Notes: generated by a model not told the origin, from the letters alone. A DNA stretch of 64,000 nt from Natrialba chahannaoensis JCM 10990 (GCF_000337135.1 NZ_AOIN01000046.1:131100-195099), one strand, 5' to 3'; shown: positions 9,011-18,134, numbered from the stretch's first letter. Numbers and translations: made by a program.

Positions 9011-10126
9011 CTACGCGCTGGTTAACGGTGGTGCTTCGAGCTGGGGCTCCGTTTCGCCGTCGTCGAGGTGCTGCTGGAGTAGACTGATAATCCGCTGGCC
9101 GGCGAGCCCGTCGCCGTAGGGCCGTGGGGTCGACCGCGGTACCCAGTCCGACGTGAGCGCCTCGCGAATCGCGGCCGTCTCCGCACCGACGAGCCGATTC
9201 CAACCACACTCGACCGTCTCGACCCACTCAGTTTCCTCGCGCAGCGTCACGCAGCGCGTTTCGAGGAAGAACGCCTCCTTCTGGACGCCGCCGGAGTCCG
9301 TCGCCACTCGTTCTGCGGTGTCGAGCAGTCGGACGAAATCGAGATAGCCGAGTGGCTCGATCAACTCGAGTTTGCTTTTCGCACGCTCCCAGAGACCGTG
9401 TTCTTGCAGTCGATTGACGGTGCGCGGGTGGGCGGGGAAGACGACCGGCAGGGGTGCGTCGGCGAGGCCGTCGAGTATTGCCGCGAGGTTCTCGGGATCG
9501 TCCGTGTTGCTCGCACGGTGAACGGTAGCAAGGATGAACTCGCCGGGTCGTGCGCTGAGGTCGTCGAGAATCGTCGATTGGCCGGCCGAGCGCTCGCGGG
9601 CGTCGAGGATAGCGTCGTACATCACGTCGCCGGTCCAGTAGACGTCGTCGGTGATCCCCTCGTCCGTCAGGTTTCGAATCGCGTCCCTGCTCGGGGCGAA
9701 ACAGAGGTCCGAAGCGTGATCCGTCAGGATGCGGTTGATCTCCTCGGGCATCGACCGGTTGTCGCTCCGGAGACCGGCTTCGACGTGTGCCACGGCGACA
9801 TCGCGTTTCGAGCCGACGATTGCACCCGCGAGTGTCGAGTTCGTGTCGCCGTAGAGCAGGATCACGTCCGGCTCGGCCTCCTCGATGACGGGCTCGATTG
9901 CTGCGACCATCCGTGCAGTTTGTCGACCGTGGGTGTCCGACTCGATGCCGAGATTGTACTCCGGTTTGGGAATCTCGAGTTCGTCGAAGAAAACGTCGGA
10001 CATCTCCTCGTCGTAGTGCTGGCCGGTATGGACGAGAACCTCCTCTGCGACCTCGCGAAGCGTTCGGGAGACGACGGCGGCCTTGATGAACTGGGGTCTG
10101 GCCCCGACGATGGAACAGACGCGCAT
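9011..10126 (-). CDS. wecB: UDP-N-acetylglucosamine 2-epimerase (non-hydrolysing)
   Basis: A 371-residue epimerase interconverting UDP-GlcNAc and UDP-ManNAc, the entry to mannosaminuronic-acid-type surface sugars. Family landmarks: GARPQFIKAA at the N-terminus, TGQHYDEEMS, LLYGDTNSTLAG, VAHVEAGLRS carrying the conserved His/Glu pair, and the C-terminal TDSGGVQKEAFFL that binds the UDP. Length is typical. Its ATG overlaps the stop of the upstream DUF354 gene by one base (TGATG), which implies translational coupling, so both probably serve one glycan pathway. Confidence 0.9.
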   Translation of the reverse strand: MRVCSIVGARPQFIKAAVVSRTLREVAEEVLVHTGQHYDEEMSDVFFDELEIPKPEYNLGIESDTHGRQTARMVAAIEPVIEEAEPDVILLYGDTNSTLAGAIVGSKRDVAVAHVEAGLRSDNRSMPEEINRILTDHASDLCFAPSRDAIRNLTDEGITDDVYWTGDVMYDAILDARERSAGQSTILDDLSARPGEFILATVHRASNTDDPENLAAILDGLADAPLPVVFPAHPRTVNRLQEHGLWERAKSKLELIEPLGYLDFVRLLDTAERVATDSGGVQKEAFFLETRCVTLREETEWVETVECGWNRLVGAETAAIREALTSDWVPRSTPRPYGDGLAGQRIISLLQQHLDDGETEPQLEAPPLTSA

Positions 10127-11208
10127 CAGTCCGCACGCACCCCCGTTACGTCGACCGTAGCCGGTTGTGTACTCGGCTCGCTGTAGGACTGGGCGACGGA
10201 CGTGATGATCTCGGTCAGGTTGACCATGTCCGCCGTGTAGCTGTCACGTCGCTTCGCCCACGTCTCGGCTGTTGACTCGTCCGAAAGCAACTGCTGTGCG
10301 CGGGCGAGGACGGTCTCGAACTCGCTGCAGTTGTCGATGAGTCCGTGCTCCTCGAGTTCGAGGAAGTTCCCCATGTCGTCCTCGCCGACGAAGGAGTTGG
10401 AGCGGATCGCGGGCGTCCCGAGTAGCGCGGACTCGGTGACCATGGTCTGTGTGTCGGCGACGAGTAGCTCAGCCTCCGCCAGCGCGTCATGGATTCGTGC
10501 TGGATGGAGATCGTATGGACGCACATCGAGTTCATCGAGAGCCATGTCGCCGCCCTCATCCGAGACAAAGACGGTTGCGTGGTCGGCGAGTGCTGACAGC
10601 AACTGCCGGCGCTGGTCGACCGAGAACCCGCGCTTGCCGACATCGTGGTGGCCGTTGAACGCGTTGAGTCTGACGATGACGTACGGTTCGTCCGCGTCGA
10701 CGCCGAGATCCGCTCTGACCGATTCGTCCGCCTCGAAGACATCGGGATGGAGGTACGCCGATTCCTTGAAGCCCCGGAACCGGTAGTGCTTCGTGCCGAG
10801 GTCCTTCCGGAACGCCTCGGGTGTTAGAATCGCGCGCACGAAGGGCTTCGAGACCACGTGGTCGAGCGAGGGTTCGGAGTCGAGCACGGCGACCGCTGGT
10901 GCGCGCGTAATCGTACCCGTGTAGGCGGCGTAGGGTCCAATTCCGAAGACGACATCGGGATCGAACTGACGTGCCTGCCGAGCGATCGTCGAGAGGTGCG
11001 CCGGCACCTCCCACAGGAGCGACTGGAGCGAGTCGCTGCGATCCCCGTAGGTTTCGTAGGGCACGTCGTGGTACGAGAGTAGCGCCTCGGTGCACTCGTC
11101 GCTGCGCGCGAGCACGAGCACCTCGTGACCCGCGTCCTCGAGCCGTGACACGGTGTGTTTGTACAGGTGGACGTGTGCCGGCGTGTTGTTAAAGAAGAGA
11201 CAGCGCAC
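10126..11208 (-). CDS. DUF354 family glycosyltransferase-like protein
   Basis: A 360-residue protein of the DUF354 family, which resembles GT-B glycosyltransferases and UDP-GlcNAc 2-epimerases. Features: N-terminal NNTPAHVHLYKHTV, VVFGIGPYAAYTG in the first Rossmann domain, VRLNAFNGHHDVGKRG at the domain junction, and LLVADTQTMVTESALLGTPAIRSN, the likely nucleotide-sugar site. Start is GTG at 11208, preceded by gaggtgatc, a fair Shine-Dalgarno. It is first in a minus-strand operon with wecB and probably acts in synthesis of a surface polysaccharide or N-glycan. Confidence 0.8.
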   Translation of the reverse strand: MRCLFFNNTPAHVHLYKHTVSRLEDAGHEVLVLARSDECTEALLSYHDVPYETYGDRSDSLQSLLWEVPAHLSTIARQARQFDPDVVFGIGPYAAYTGTITRAPAVAVLDSEPSLDHVVSKPFVRAILTPEAFRKDLGTKHYRFRGFKESAYLHPDVFEADESVRADLGVDADEPYVIVRLNAFNGHHDVGKRGFSVDQRRQLLSALADHATVFVSDEGGDMALDELDVRPYDLHPARIHDALAEAELLVADTQTMVTESALLGTPAIRSNSFVGEDDMGNFLELEEHGLIDNCSEFETVLARAQQLLSDESTAETWAKRRDSYTADMVNLTEIITSVAQSYSEPSTQPATVDVTGVRAD

Positions 11209-11848
11209 GACGGATCACCTCGTGAATCATGCACTCTCGGCTTCTCGAAAGGCCCCTATCGTTATCAGCGCGCTACCGAAAAGAAGCACGTTACTTGCCT
11301 GAAAGTCTTGTTTTCGAATACGTCGAGTCAAAATATGACGACAATGATCGTGACCAGTCGCTCACCGTGTGTGGGAGCAAACGGTTCGAAAGAACTGACT
11401 ACCGCGTTCGACCCGACTGTTCAGGATGCGTAACCGACTAAAACAGCGAACCGTCACCGTGATACATACGTCCGTTTCGAAAAACGCGACTGGTAGTCGA
11501 CTGCTTGCTTCTGGCCGACGCAGTGATACGGCGTGCTTACAGACGGAAAACGGCGACTACCGGCACTCACTTCCCGGTCGCGTTCAACGGCAGCGCTGCT
11601 ATTCGTCGGCCCCGACTGCAAGCGTCGGTCCGGTCTTATCCCCGGCTCGGACGAATCGACCCACCCCGATGCTTGAGTCCACCCAGTCTCGTGCCTCCGG
11701 TCCGCTGACGAGGGAGGGCACTCGAGTAGCAGGTGAGTAGCGAACTGGCCAGCAGATGAGAGTTGATGATGACGAAGCACGAAGGGATCGCATCTTGGAC
11801 GCCAGACGAAAAGTTATTTTAGCACGCTAGCAGTCATCACCGAATAAT
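11209..11848. other. 640-base intergenic region without a supported gene
   Basis: Divergent spacer between the DUF354 operon and the Tat-exported protein. Open frames on both strands here have poor codon usage and no recognisable motif. A TATA-like gttatttta at about 11812-11820 lies just before the plus-strand gene, and gctgataacg near 11255 could serve the minus-strand operon. I see no other structure. Confidence 0.5.
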
Positions 11849-13318
11849 ATGGTCCCCAACCCTCCCTCGCTTACCCGTCGACAGCTCCTCGCAGGAGCCG
11901 CTGGCGGTGTCGGACTCACCGGGAGCGCGGTCGTCGCCCTCGGCGCAACGCGGCCGACAGCGCTGCCGAACAGTCTGGTCGACGTCGCGACGAACTACTA
12001 CCCGAAGCCCCCTGCATCGAGTGAACTCTGGCAGCCGACGGTAACCGAGGCGCACGCACGTATGGCGGTCGAGTTGCTCGCGGAGACCGAAGCGGAGTCA
12101 CTCGAGCGCTGGGACGAGATCGATGCCGACGATCGACGGATGCGCAGTTCAGGTGGCTGGCTCGGTACTGCCGAGGACTCACTCGCGGACGGCGAGTACA
12201 ACGAGGCACTGTCCAACGCCTTGTATGGAATGCAGTTCGCCGGGGAACACTTGGGAGAGGCGCAGGCGAAACAGGATGCTGTTACACTCGAGGAACTTGC
12301 CGGGAGGGCGTTCGAACTACTCGATCGCATCGATGCAGTCATCGCGGATATCAGCGGCTATCCGGTCCTCGATCCGGAGCGCGATCTGGCCTGGTACACT
12401 CAGATCGAGTCCGAACTGCAGGTCGGTCGAGGACGGGCGGGATGGTCTGACCTCGAGGCGTTCGAGGAGTCTGCTGGGGAGGGTGACGATGGCGATGAGG
12501 GCCAGGATGGGGGTGATGGTGAGGATGATGATACATCTGATTCTGATGGGACCGACAACACAGCCAACGACACCAGACCTGACATCGACGACTACGATCC
12601 CCGCGATGTCGGTGACATAACCGCCGGCCTCCTGCAGGCCGAAATCCACGTTGAAACTGCTGAACGCTACCGCGACCGTCTGTGGGACGACGTTGGCGTC
12701 GATGGCGGCGACGCCGCCGAGGCTCGCCCGCATGCCGACCACCTCGAAACCGTTCGCGATGAGGTGACCAATGAACTCGAGTCCATGCCCTCACGCGACG
12801 AGGTGCAGCCGTCGTATATCGACGATGATGGAGAGCGCTACGGCCCCTACGAGTTCGCACACGACCGTCTCGCCAGATGGGTGTTTCCAGCCGGGATGTC
12901 CGTTCCGTGGCGCAGATCGGTCGATGACGACTTTCTGTTGTTGCAGGTACTCGGGCTGAGCCGAGGCCTGGCCGACTGGCGAGCCCACGAATTCGCAGTC
13001 GAGAACCTCGTTATTGAACCCGACGACGACGATTTCGATCCCGGTCATCTGCTGGACGAACAACGCCGTGCGCGGTCGACGTACGAGTCAACCATCGAAG
13101 CAAATCAGACGCCGTTTCTGGTTGTCCTCTCCGAGCAGGGGATTGGGGACCTCCGAGTGACAGACGTGAGTCGGAGTTCGTGGGAGGGATACGAGGATGA
13201 AGAGGGGGCGTGGACGCCCTGGAACGAGCGCGTACAGAACTACCTGCACGCGCTTCTGGGACGAGCGAGGCTGCGCGAGTATCCTGATCGATACGATCGA
13301 CTCGTCGGCGGTGAGTGA
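11849..13318 (+). CDS. Tat-exported protein of unknown function
   Basis: A 489-residue protein with a clear twin-arginine signal: LTRRQLLAGAAGGVGLTGSAVVALG at residues 8-32, so it is predicted to be exported folded. The mature part is largely helical and very acidic. It has a low-complexity Gly/Asp/Ser linker at about 210-250 that separates two helical domains: the first contains HARMAVELLAETEAESLERWDEID, the second begins DVGDITAGLLQAEIHVETAERYRD. No cysteine cluster, lipobox or catalytic signature is visible. It stands alone with its own promoter-like sequence. Function unknown. Confidence 0.75.
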   Translation: MVPNPPSLTRRQLLAGAAGGVGLTGSAVVALGATRPTALPNSLVDVATNYYPKPPASSELWQPTVTEAHARMAVELLAETEAESLERWDEIDADDRRMRSSGGWLGTAEDSLADGEYNEALSNALYGMQFAGEHLGEAQAKQDAVTLEELAGRAFELLDRIDAVIADISGYPVLDPERDLAWYTQIESELQVGRGRAGWSDLEAFEESAGEGDDGDEGQDGGDGEDDDTSDSDGTDNTANDTRPDIDDYDPRDVGDITAGLLQAEIHVETAERYRDRLWDDVGVDGGDAAEARPHADHLETVRDEVTNELESMPSRDEVQPSYIDDDGERYGPYEFAHDRLARWVFPAGMSVPWRRSVDDDFLLLQVLGLSRGLADWRAHEFAVENLVIEPDDDDFDPGHLLDEQRRARSTYESTIEANQTPFLVVLSEQGIGDLRVTDVSRSSWEGYEDEEGAWTPWNERVQNYLHALLGRARLREYPDRYDRLVGGE

Positions 13319-13421
13319 GCACAAAGTGCGAGCGACAGATGGCCGACTGCTACAGGTGTGAGCGACGAGAGAGCGTCGCCACTCGTGACGCGAAACCAGC
13401 GGGAGAAGTGTCTTCGACCCG

Positions 13422-14006
13422 TTAGTCGCTGATGAACTTGTTATCGCGCCAGTTGACACCGGACTCGCCGGAGCCGTGATCGCGTGGCCCTTCGACGACT
13501 TCGATGTCCGCGGGTCGCGTCTCCCCGTCGACGATTCGGGTCGCCTCGAGGTCGCCGTCGCGCTCCGAGATCGCCGTCAGCGTCCCCTTCTCGGCCGCCG
13601 ATGCGATCTCACAGAGGACGAGGAACATCTCGTACTGCAACAGCGAGTTCTGGAGCACCGTCTCGCGGTCGCCCTTGAACGCGGCGTACTCGACAAGTTC
13701 GGACTCGATCTCCTCTTCTTCCTCCTCGTCCCAGCTAAAGGACTTCTGGCGGCGCTCGTCCGGATCCTCCTCGTACACCCGGTTTTCCGTGACGCTCGCT
13801 TTCAGCTGGGCCGTCGGCGTGTACTTGCTTACCGACTGATCCTCAGCGACCGCCTTGAGGATCAGCGTATTGTTTCGTCGCGTGATCTCTACATCGTCAA
13901 TGCCGTCCGGGTAGGCGGCCTCGTCGATGTGGTCGCGGAGATCTTCGAGTGGCAGTTCGAGCGTCGAGTGGAGCCGATAAACGTGTCTGGATTCCTCTGT
14001 TGACAT
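13422..14006 (-). CDS. Conserved haloarchaeal cytosolic protein
   Basis: A 194-residue acidic protein beginning MSTEESRHVYRLHSTLEL. The first 75 residues look like a compact alpha/beta domain (ITRRNNTLILKAVAED, KYTPTAQLKASVTENRVYEED), the middle holds a run of Glu (EEEEEEIESELVEYAAFKGD), and the C-terminal third contains a Met/Leu helix (LLQYEMFLVLCEIASAAEKG). No signal peptide or catalytic motif. It matches my memory of a widely conserved haloarchaeal family without known role; I cannot check the name. Confidence 0.65.
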   Translation of the reverse strand: MSTEESRHVYRLHSTLELPLEDLRDHIDEAAYPDGIDDVEITRRNNTLILKAVAEDQSVSKYTPTAQLKASVTENRVYEEDPDERRQKSFSWDEEEEEEIESELVEYAAFKGDRETVLQNSLLQYEMFLVLCEIASAAEKGTLTAISERDGDLEATRIVDGETRPADIEVVEGPRDHGSGESGVNWRDNKFISD

Positions 14007-14154
14007 AGTGGGAAGGTGTGAAGCGACAGTCGTTGGGTGATACTACGGGCGCGGGGCTTATATGGTCTGCCATTGCGACCGTGAGTGACAGATCCGCCTA
14101 ACCGGTCGTCAGCCAGCCGAGTGACCAGCCGAAGGCTGCACAACGGACCCGCGA

Positions 14155-14499
14155 TCACGCCGTGTCCAGCGTCTCTGCAAGCTCGCCGCGCTCCTCGAGT
14201 TCCGCGAGAATGTCCGAGCCGCCGACGAACTCACCGTCGACGTACGTCTGCGGGATGGTCTCCCAGCCACTGTGCTCGTTGAGTGCGACGCGGTACTCGT
14301 CGAGGGACTCGAGTACGTCGACGGTTTCGAAGTCCTCGCGGTGCTCGGAGATGAGGCCGAGCGCGCGGCGGGAGTAGCCACACTGGGGCATGAGCTCGGT
14401 GCCCTTCATGAAGAGGACGACCTCGTTGTCGGCGATGGTTTCCTCAACCTGTTCGGTGACTTCCTCCTGATCGAGACCCTGGTTTGGTGGAAAGTCCAT
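14155..14499 (-). CDS. Monothiol glutaredoxin with CGYS active site
   Basis: A 114-residue glutaredoxin of the Grx4/monothiol type. Residues 27-48 read VVLFMKGTELMPQCGYSRRALG, with single active-site Cys40; most relatives have CGFS, here CGYS. Downstream WETIPQTYVDGEFVGGSDI contains the cis-Pro (TIPQ) and the GG-S/D glutathione-binding segment. Such proteins carry or transfer Fe-S clusters with a low-molecular-weight thiol as ligand. Haloarchaea generally use gamma-glutamylcysteine instead of glutathione, and a gshA gene is present at 43.0 kb in this window. Monocistronic, minus strand. Confidence 0.85.
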   Translation of the reverse strand: MDFPPNQGLDQEEVTEQVEETIADNEVVLFMKGTELMPQCGYSRRALGLISEHREDFETVDVLESLDEYRVALNEHSGWETIPQTYVDGEFVGGSDILAELEERGELAETLDTA

Positions 14500-14621
14500 T
14501 GTCGAGTAGAAGTATGATCGTGATGGGGATAGACCTTGCGTCCGCGGCCGGCATTCGCCCCGAGTGAGTGTCTGTGGGTGAGAGGTGTAGCTGGTTCCAC
14601 CTCACAATCAGACTCAGCGGC

Positions 14622-15089
14622 TTAGTCCGCGGCCGCCGCCGGTGCGTCGCTTTCTGCGCTCGTAGAGCGCCAGTAGCCCTGTAGGTACGCGCCGACGAAC
14701 ATGCCTGCGATGCCGTAGAGGATGGTGATATTGCCAACGCCGAGACTCGCGTAGGCTGCGCCGGGACAGATTCCTGAGAGGCCCCATCCGACACCGAAGA
14801 TGCCGCCACCGACGACGACGTTCTTGTCGAGGGTCTTCAGTCGGCGGCCATAGACAGCACCCGTCAGCGGGGCTGTGCTTCGGAACTGCTTGATGCCAAA
14901 GAACGTGATGCCGGTGACGGCGGCGGCACCGAACATCACGAACAGGAGCCCGAAGTCGTCGAACTGGAGGAAGTTGAGGACGACTTCCGGCTGGGCCATG
15001 TGGCTGAAGCCGAGGCCGAAGCCGAAGATCAGCCCGCCGACGAAGACGAGCGGCAGAAACAGTGGATGCTGTTCGTGTTCGGCGCTCAT
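14622..15089 (-). CDS. YeeE/YedE family sulfur-transport protein, second subunit
   Basis: A 155-residue membrane protein starting MSAEHEQHPLFLPL at the ATG ending at 15089. It has four to five hydrophobic segments and the conserved GWGLSGICPGAAYASLG with Cys108, typical of the C-terminal half of YeeE/YedE (DUF395) proteins that import thiosulfate or other sulfur species. Its start overlaps the stop of the upstream half by one base (TAATG), so the two halves are translationally coupled and should form one transporter. The tail is Ala-rich (SDAPAAAAD). Confidence 0.85.
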   Translation of the reverse strand: MSAEHEQHPLFLPLVFVGGLIFGFGLGFSHMAQPEVVLNFLQFDDFGLLFVMFGAAAVTGITFFGIKQFRSTAPLTGAVYGRRLKTLDKNVVVGGGIFGVGWGLSGICPGAAYASLGVGNITILYGIAGMFVGAYLQGYWRSTSAESDAPAAAAD

Positions 15090-15646
15090 TACAGGCTCAC
15101 CCCCAGCGCCGCAACGAGCTGTGCGACGCCGATCGCGATCAGCAGGAACGTCGCGACGCCGACGAACGAGGCACCCGAGGCGGATCCGACGCCACAGACG
15201 CCGTGGCCGGAGGTACAGCCCTTCCCCAGCCGGGTTCCGATGCCGATGAGCACCCCGCCGAGGAACAGCCGCCAGGGCTGGACCTCGGTGAGCCATAGCG
15301 TCAGGCCACCGACCTCCAGGAACTCACCCGTGGTCGCGGGCTGGTGAAGCGAACTCGAGACGAATCCGGATTGGAACGTCGCGGCGTAGACGAAGGCACC
15401 GGCGACGATGCCGAGGGTGAAGACAACGCGCCAGTCGCGCGACGGATGGTACTGCTGGAAGCGCGAGAGCGACGAGGCGTACGACAGCGTCGATTCGAGG
15501 AACGTGCTCGCGCCAGCCGGAATCGCAGTGCCGAGGTAGATCACGGCGACACCGAGCCCGACGAAGAGGCCGCCAAGCGCGTAGTGTTCGATCCCGTTCG
15601 GGAACAGGTCGCCGAACGCGAGTGCGAGGAGTGAGAGACTCATCAC
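15089..15646 (-). CDS. YeeE/YedE family sulfur-transport protein, first subunit
   Basis: A 185-residue membrane protein with about five hydrophobic segments. The diagnostic motif GIGTRLGKGCTSGHGVCGVGS carries Cys144 and Cys151, which in the family relay the sulfur substrate through the membrane. In many bacteria both halves are one polypeptide of about 350 residues; here they are two coupled genes, an arrangement common in archaea. An accompanying rhodanese or MBL-fold sulfur dioxygenase, often found beside such pairs, is not adjacent here. Confidence 0.85.
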   Translation of the reverse strand: MMSLSLLALAFGDLFPNGIEHYALGGLFVGLGVAVIYLGTAIPAGASTFLESTLSYASSLSRFQQYHPSRDWRVVFTLGIVAGAFVYAATFQSGFVSSSLHQPATTGEFLEVGGLTLWLTEVQPWRLFLGGVLIGIGTRLGKGCTSGHGVCGVGSASGASFVGVATFLLIAIGVAQLVAALGVSL

Positions 15647-15790
15647 TCGCGGGAAGGGGGTCGCTGCGTATAAATGCTACAGACGCAGGGAAAATTGTAG
15701 GCGTCGGTGACACCGAGAGTGGTGCGCTCTGAATGCTGGCGTCCGTTGTGGTGACGAGGAACGAGCAACGAACAGCGAGCGACGACGGAA

Positions 15791-16588
15791 TCAGTCGGCG
15801 ATCGTCTCTGCGGTCAAGACGTCGAGTTTCTCTGCCGTATAGCCAAAGACGTCTTCGTAGCCGTTCGAGGACATAAGAATCGGGTAGAACGCTTCTTCGG
15901 CGATCTGTTTCTCGCCATCTGCAGCCGCAAAGGGGTCGCCCGCCGAAACTTCGACGAAGTTGTCGACAAAAACTTCGTACGTGTCCGCTCGCCCCTTCTG
16001 GATGACGTCGGTGAGTCGGAATACGGGCAGATCGCGACGGACGGTGTCGCCCGGCAGCGCACCTACAGCCGTCAGAAACGCGCGCGTGAGACGGTCTGCG
16101 TTCTCGGCAGCCGTCTCCGAGCCCTGCAGTCCACACTCGACTTCGATCGTCTCAACAGAGGAGAAGAGTCGTCCCTCTGCAAACATGCTCGTCTCGACCA
16201 TCGCAGCGACCGGCAACTCGGGACACAGCTCTGTCGCCGTCTCCGTAACCTCATTCACGATCGCGAACGGTTCCGCGTGGCTCTGGGTCGAGTGCATCGA
16301 GAACGTCAGGCAGTCTCCGAGTTCCTCCACCAGTTCGCTCGCGAGTCGTCCCTCGTGGGTCTTCGCGTTGGGATCGCCGGGGAAGGCACGATTCAGGTCC
16401 TCGTCGACGAAGCGAACCTGTCGTTCGAGTGCTTTCTCGTTCGCGACGATCAGTTTGACCGGCCGCGTGACTGCGGGTCGCTCATCGAGTAATCGTTCGA
16501 CTGCCCGAACGCCACAGGGTTCGTCGCCGTGTACGCCGGCAACAACCGCAACCTCCGGCGTCCCCGACCCGAGCTGTGCAACTTTCAT
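15791..16588 (-). CDS. Succinylglutamate desuccinylase/aspartoacylase family hydrolase
   Basis: A 265-residue zinc hydrolase started at MKVAQLGSGTPEVAVVAGVHGDE. Metal ligands His20 and Glu23 are in GVHGDEPCG; DLNRAFPGDP and the later MHSTQSHAEPF supply substrate-binding Arg and the third metal ligand. In the last 80 residues (TDVIQKGRADTYEVFVDNFVEVSAGDPFA) is the beta-rich domain typical of the AstE/AspA branch. Bacterial relatives deacylate N-acyl amino acids; the haloarchaeal substrate is unknown. It stands alone. Confidence 0.8.
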   Translation of the reverse strand: MKVAQLGSGTPEVAVVAGVHGDEPCGVRAVERLLDERPAVTRPVKLIVANEKALERQVRFVDEDLNRAFPGDPNAKTHEGRLASELVEELGDCLTFSMHSTQSHAEPFAIVNEVTETATELCPELPVAAMVETSMFAEGRLFSSVETIEVECGLQGSETAAENADRLTRAFLTAVGALPGDTVRRDLPVFRLTDVIQKGRADTYEVFVDNFVEVSAGDPFAAADGEKQIAEEAFYPILMSSNGYEDVFGYTAEKLDVLTAETIAD

Positions 16589-16748
16589 TACAGACGTATT
16601 GGTTCTTCGCCCCCAAAGGACGTTCGGTCTTCGAACACTCTTTTGGCGCGTTGACACACTGTTCCACCCGCAGCGGCTGATCGAGCAAGAGCAAAGTTGG
16701 CGAGAGAGCGTCGTTTCAGCCGTCGTTTTACCCCAATTGAAGGGTCGG

Positions 16749-17324
16749 TCAGTCTTCGAGTGCAGCCACGTACTCGTAGTCTGCCGGTCCCGCAACCGGT
16801 CGCTTGCCGTCGATCGGAATGTGCCAATCGTCGACTCGCGCCGGGTTCTCGAGTGCGTTCGTGAGCACGGTCCGGACCTCGAGCAGGTCGACGCCGTAGA
16901 AGTCTCGCGGGACGCCCTGAAGGTACTGGAGTGCGGTGCGAAAGAGCGAGCGCAGCCCGTCGTCGTTGTCGAAGTCGATCCGCTTGTAGACGCCAGCGGC
17001 GACCTGCACCATGCCGTGGCAGAACTGGCTCTCTGTGGAGCCGCGGCCGTAGTTGTACCACTCGAGTTCGAAGCAGTCGTGACTCTCGTGGTACGCGCCG
17101 TCGTTGAAGAGTCGGACGCCGTGGAGGGTGGCGCGGCGGAGCGTGGCGTGTTCCCAGTGGCCGTCTCTAGTGGTAGCCGTGTTGTCGCCGTTGCTGTCAG
17201 CTCTACTGCTGCCGTTGCTGTCACCACTGACAGAACCACTGCCAGACCCACTCGCAGCCGGCACCCATCCAGTCGGCTCATTCGCCGGCGGCCCGACCGA
17301 CGGATCGTTCGTGTGCTCGTCCAT
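16749..17324 (-). CDS. DUF309 family protein
   Basis: A 191-residue protein. The first 60 residues are a low-complexity Gly/Ser/Asp/Asn leader; the folded part (about 65-185) has the DUF309 pattern: [21 protein letters not shown], then [15 protein letters not shown] and [24 protein letters not shown]. The His/Glu pair in [11 protein letters not shown] is the conserved core of this small helical family, whose role is unknown. It is divergent from the tiny zinc-ribbon gene at 17556. Confidence 0.8.
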   Translation of the reverse strand: MDEHTNDPSVGPPANEPTGWVPAASGSGSGSVSGDSNGSSRADSNGDNTATTRDGHWEHATLRRATLHGVRLFNDGAYHESHDCFELEWYNYGRGSTESQFCHGMVQVAAGVYKRIDFDNDDGLRSLFRTALQYLQGVPRDFYGVDLLEVRTVLTNALENPARVDDWHIPIDGKRPVAGPADYEYVAALED

Positions 17325-17522
17325 GGGTCTCGAGTACCCCTCCGAGTTCGAGCGAGTTAGTGGTGTCTCTCGATGCAGTTCGATCCCATCAGTTGATACG
17401 TCAGTGAATGGTTATTCACCACCGAGACGAGCCACCGATCTCCGTGCCGAAAGCCACGAAAACCCGGATACAGCGCATCCGACAGCCACTCCAGAGACGC
17501 TGTCAGACACAGGTAAGCGAAG

Positions 17523-17530
17523 TGTTTATT
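17523..17530 (+). promoter_or_regulatory. TATA box of the 42-residue zinc-ribbon gene
   Basis: The sequence gtttattt is centred about 29 bases before the ATG at 17556, fitting a leaderless transcript and supporting that the very short gene is expressed. Confidence 0.45.
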
Positions 17531-17555
17531 TCGATTGCGTCCAACGTCAGGATCA

Positions 17556-17684
17556 ATGATTCATCCCTACGGACGGTGTCAGTGCTGTGGTGAGCGACTT
17601 TACGAGAACGTCAGCGGCGGCTATCGCTGTCCAAACTGCCGGACAGACTACGCAGCCGATGTCCTCGAGTCCCGGCTGCCGTAG
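17556..17684 (+). CDS. 42-residue zinc-ribbon microprotein
   Basis: A very short frame read directly from the DNA: it starts MIHPYGRCQCCGERLYE and continues with RCPNCRTDY before ending ESRLP. Two cysteine knuckles (CQCCG and CPNC, 15 residues apart) would bind one zinc ion. Small CPxCG-type zinc proteins are frequent in haloarchaea and some influence biofilm or lipid phenotypes (Haloferax work). A TATA box sits at leaderless distance. Neighbouring DUF309 is divergent. The paired Cys knuckles make a chance frame unlikely. Confidence 0.7.
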   Translation: MIHPYGRCQCCGERLYENVSGGYRCPNCRTDYAADVLESRLP

Positions 17685-17810
17685 CGTCGGTGTGAGCTGA
17701 TTGGGTTGGGTGGTGGTGTGGTGCGATGGGGTGTGGTGCGATGGTGTGTGGATGAGATGGGGGACTCGAGTGGGCGCGTCTCAAGCCCTGCGCATCGAAG
17801 TCAATTTACG

Positions 17811-18134
17811 CTATCCCCGACACGCGATCGCACGCCGCGTGCGCTGTGTCGCCGCACCGGCCGTAATCGCGCGGATGAGCGTCGTGGTGGGGCGGTACGT
17901 GTGGCGCTCGGCCGATTCGCGGGTGACGAAGAGCTGCCAGAACCCGGGTGAGTGAAAGGTGAGCTGACAGTAGCCGTCGGCGTTTGTGCGCGCTGTTTTC
18001 GACCCTGTTGCGGTGCTGACTGTCGCCCCCTCGACCGGACGGCAACTCGAGTCGCGAACGCGGATGGTGAGTGGGCGTCCGATGATGGCCTCGGTGTCCG
18101 CGAGGTCGACGGTGAGTTGTCTACTGGTCGCCAT
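17811..18134 (-). CDS. Small Ig-like/carboxypeptidase-regulatory-like domain protein
   Basis: A 107-residue protein started at the ATG ending at 18134 (MATSRQLTVDLADTEA); a GTG four codons upstream is possible. Residues 5-70 look like one beta-sandwich: IIGRPLTIRVRDSSCRPVEGATVSTAT, then TNADGYCQLTFHSPGFWQLFVTRES, the pattern of CarboxypepD-reg/Big-like domains (G-x-V ... T-D/N-x-x-G-x ... F). The C-terminus is Arg/Ala-rich. No signal peptide, so cytosolic or non-classically exported. No family is certain. Confidence 0.55.
   Translation of the reverse strand: MATSRQLTVDLADTEAIIGRPLTIRVRDSSCRPVEGATVSTATGSKTARTNADGYCQLTFHSPGFWQLFVTRESAERHTYRPTTTLIRAITAGAATQRTRRAIACRG

Noticed and set aside
15960..17360. 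A 466-codon plus-strand frame over the desuccinylase and DUF309 genes
   Set aside because: It overlaps two well-supported minus-strand genes with recognisable active sites and has repetitive Ser/Arg/Val shadow composition.
17700..17760. 15-base tandem repeats (gtgtggtgcgatgg) as a CRISPR or iteron array
   Set aside because: Only two units, no spacers, no replication gene nearby; simple local duplication.
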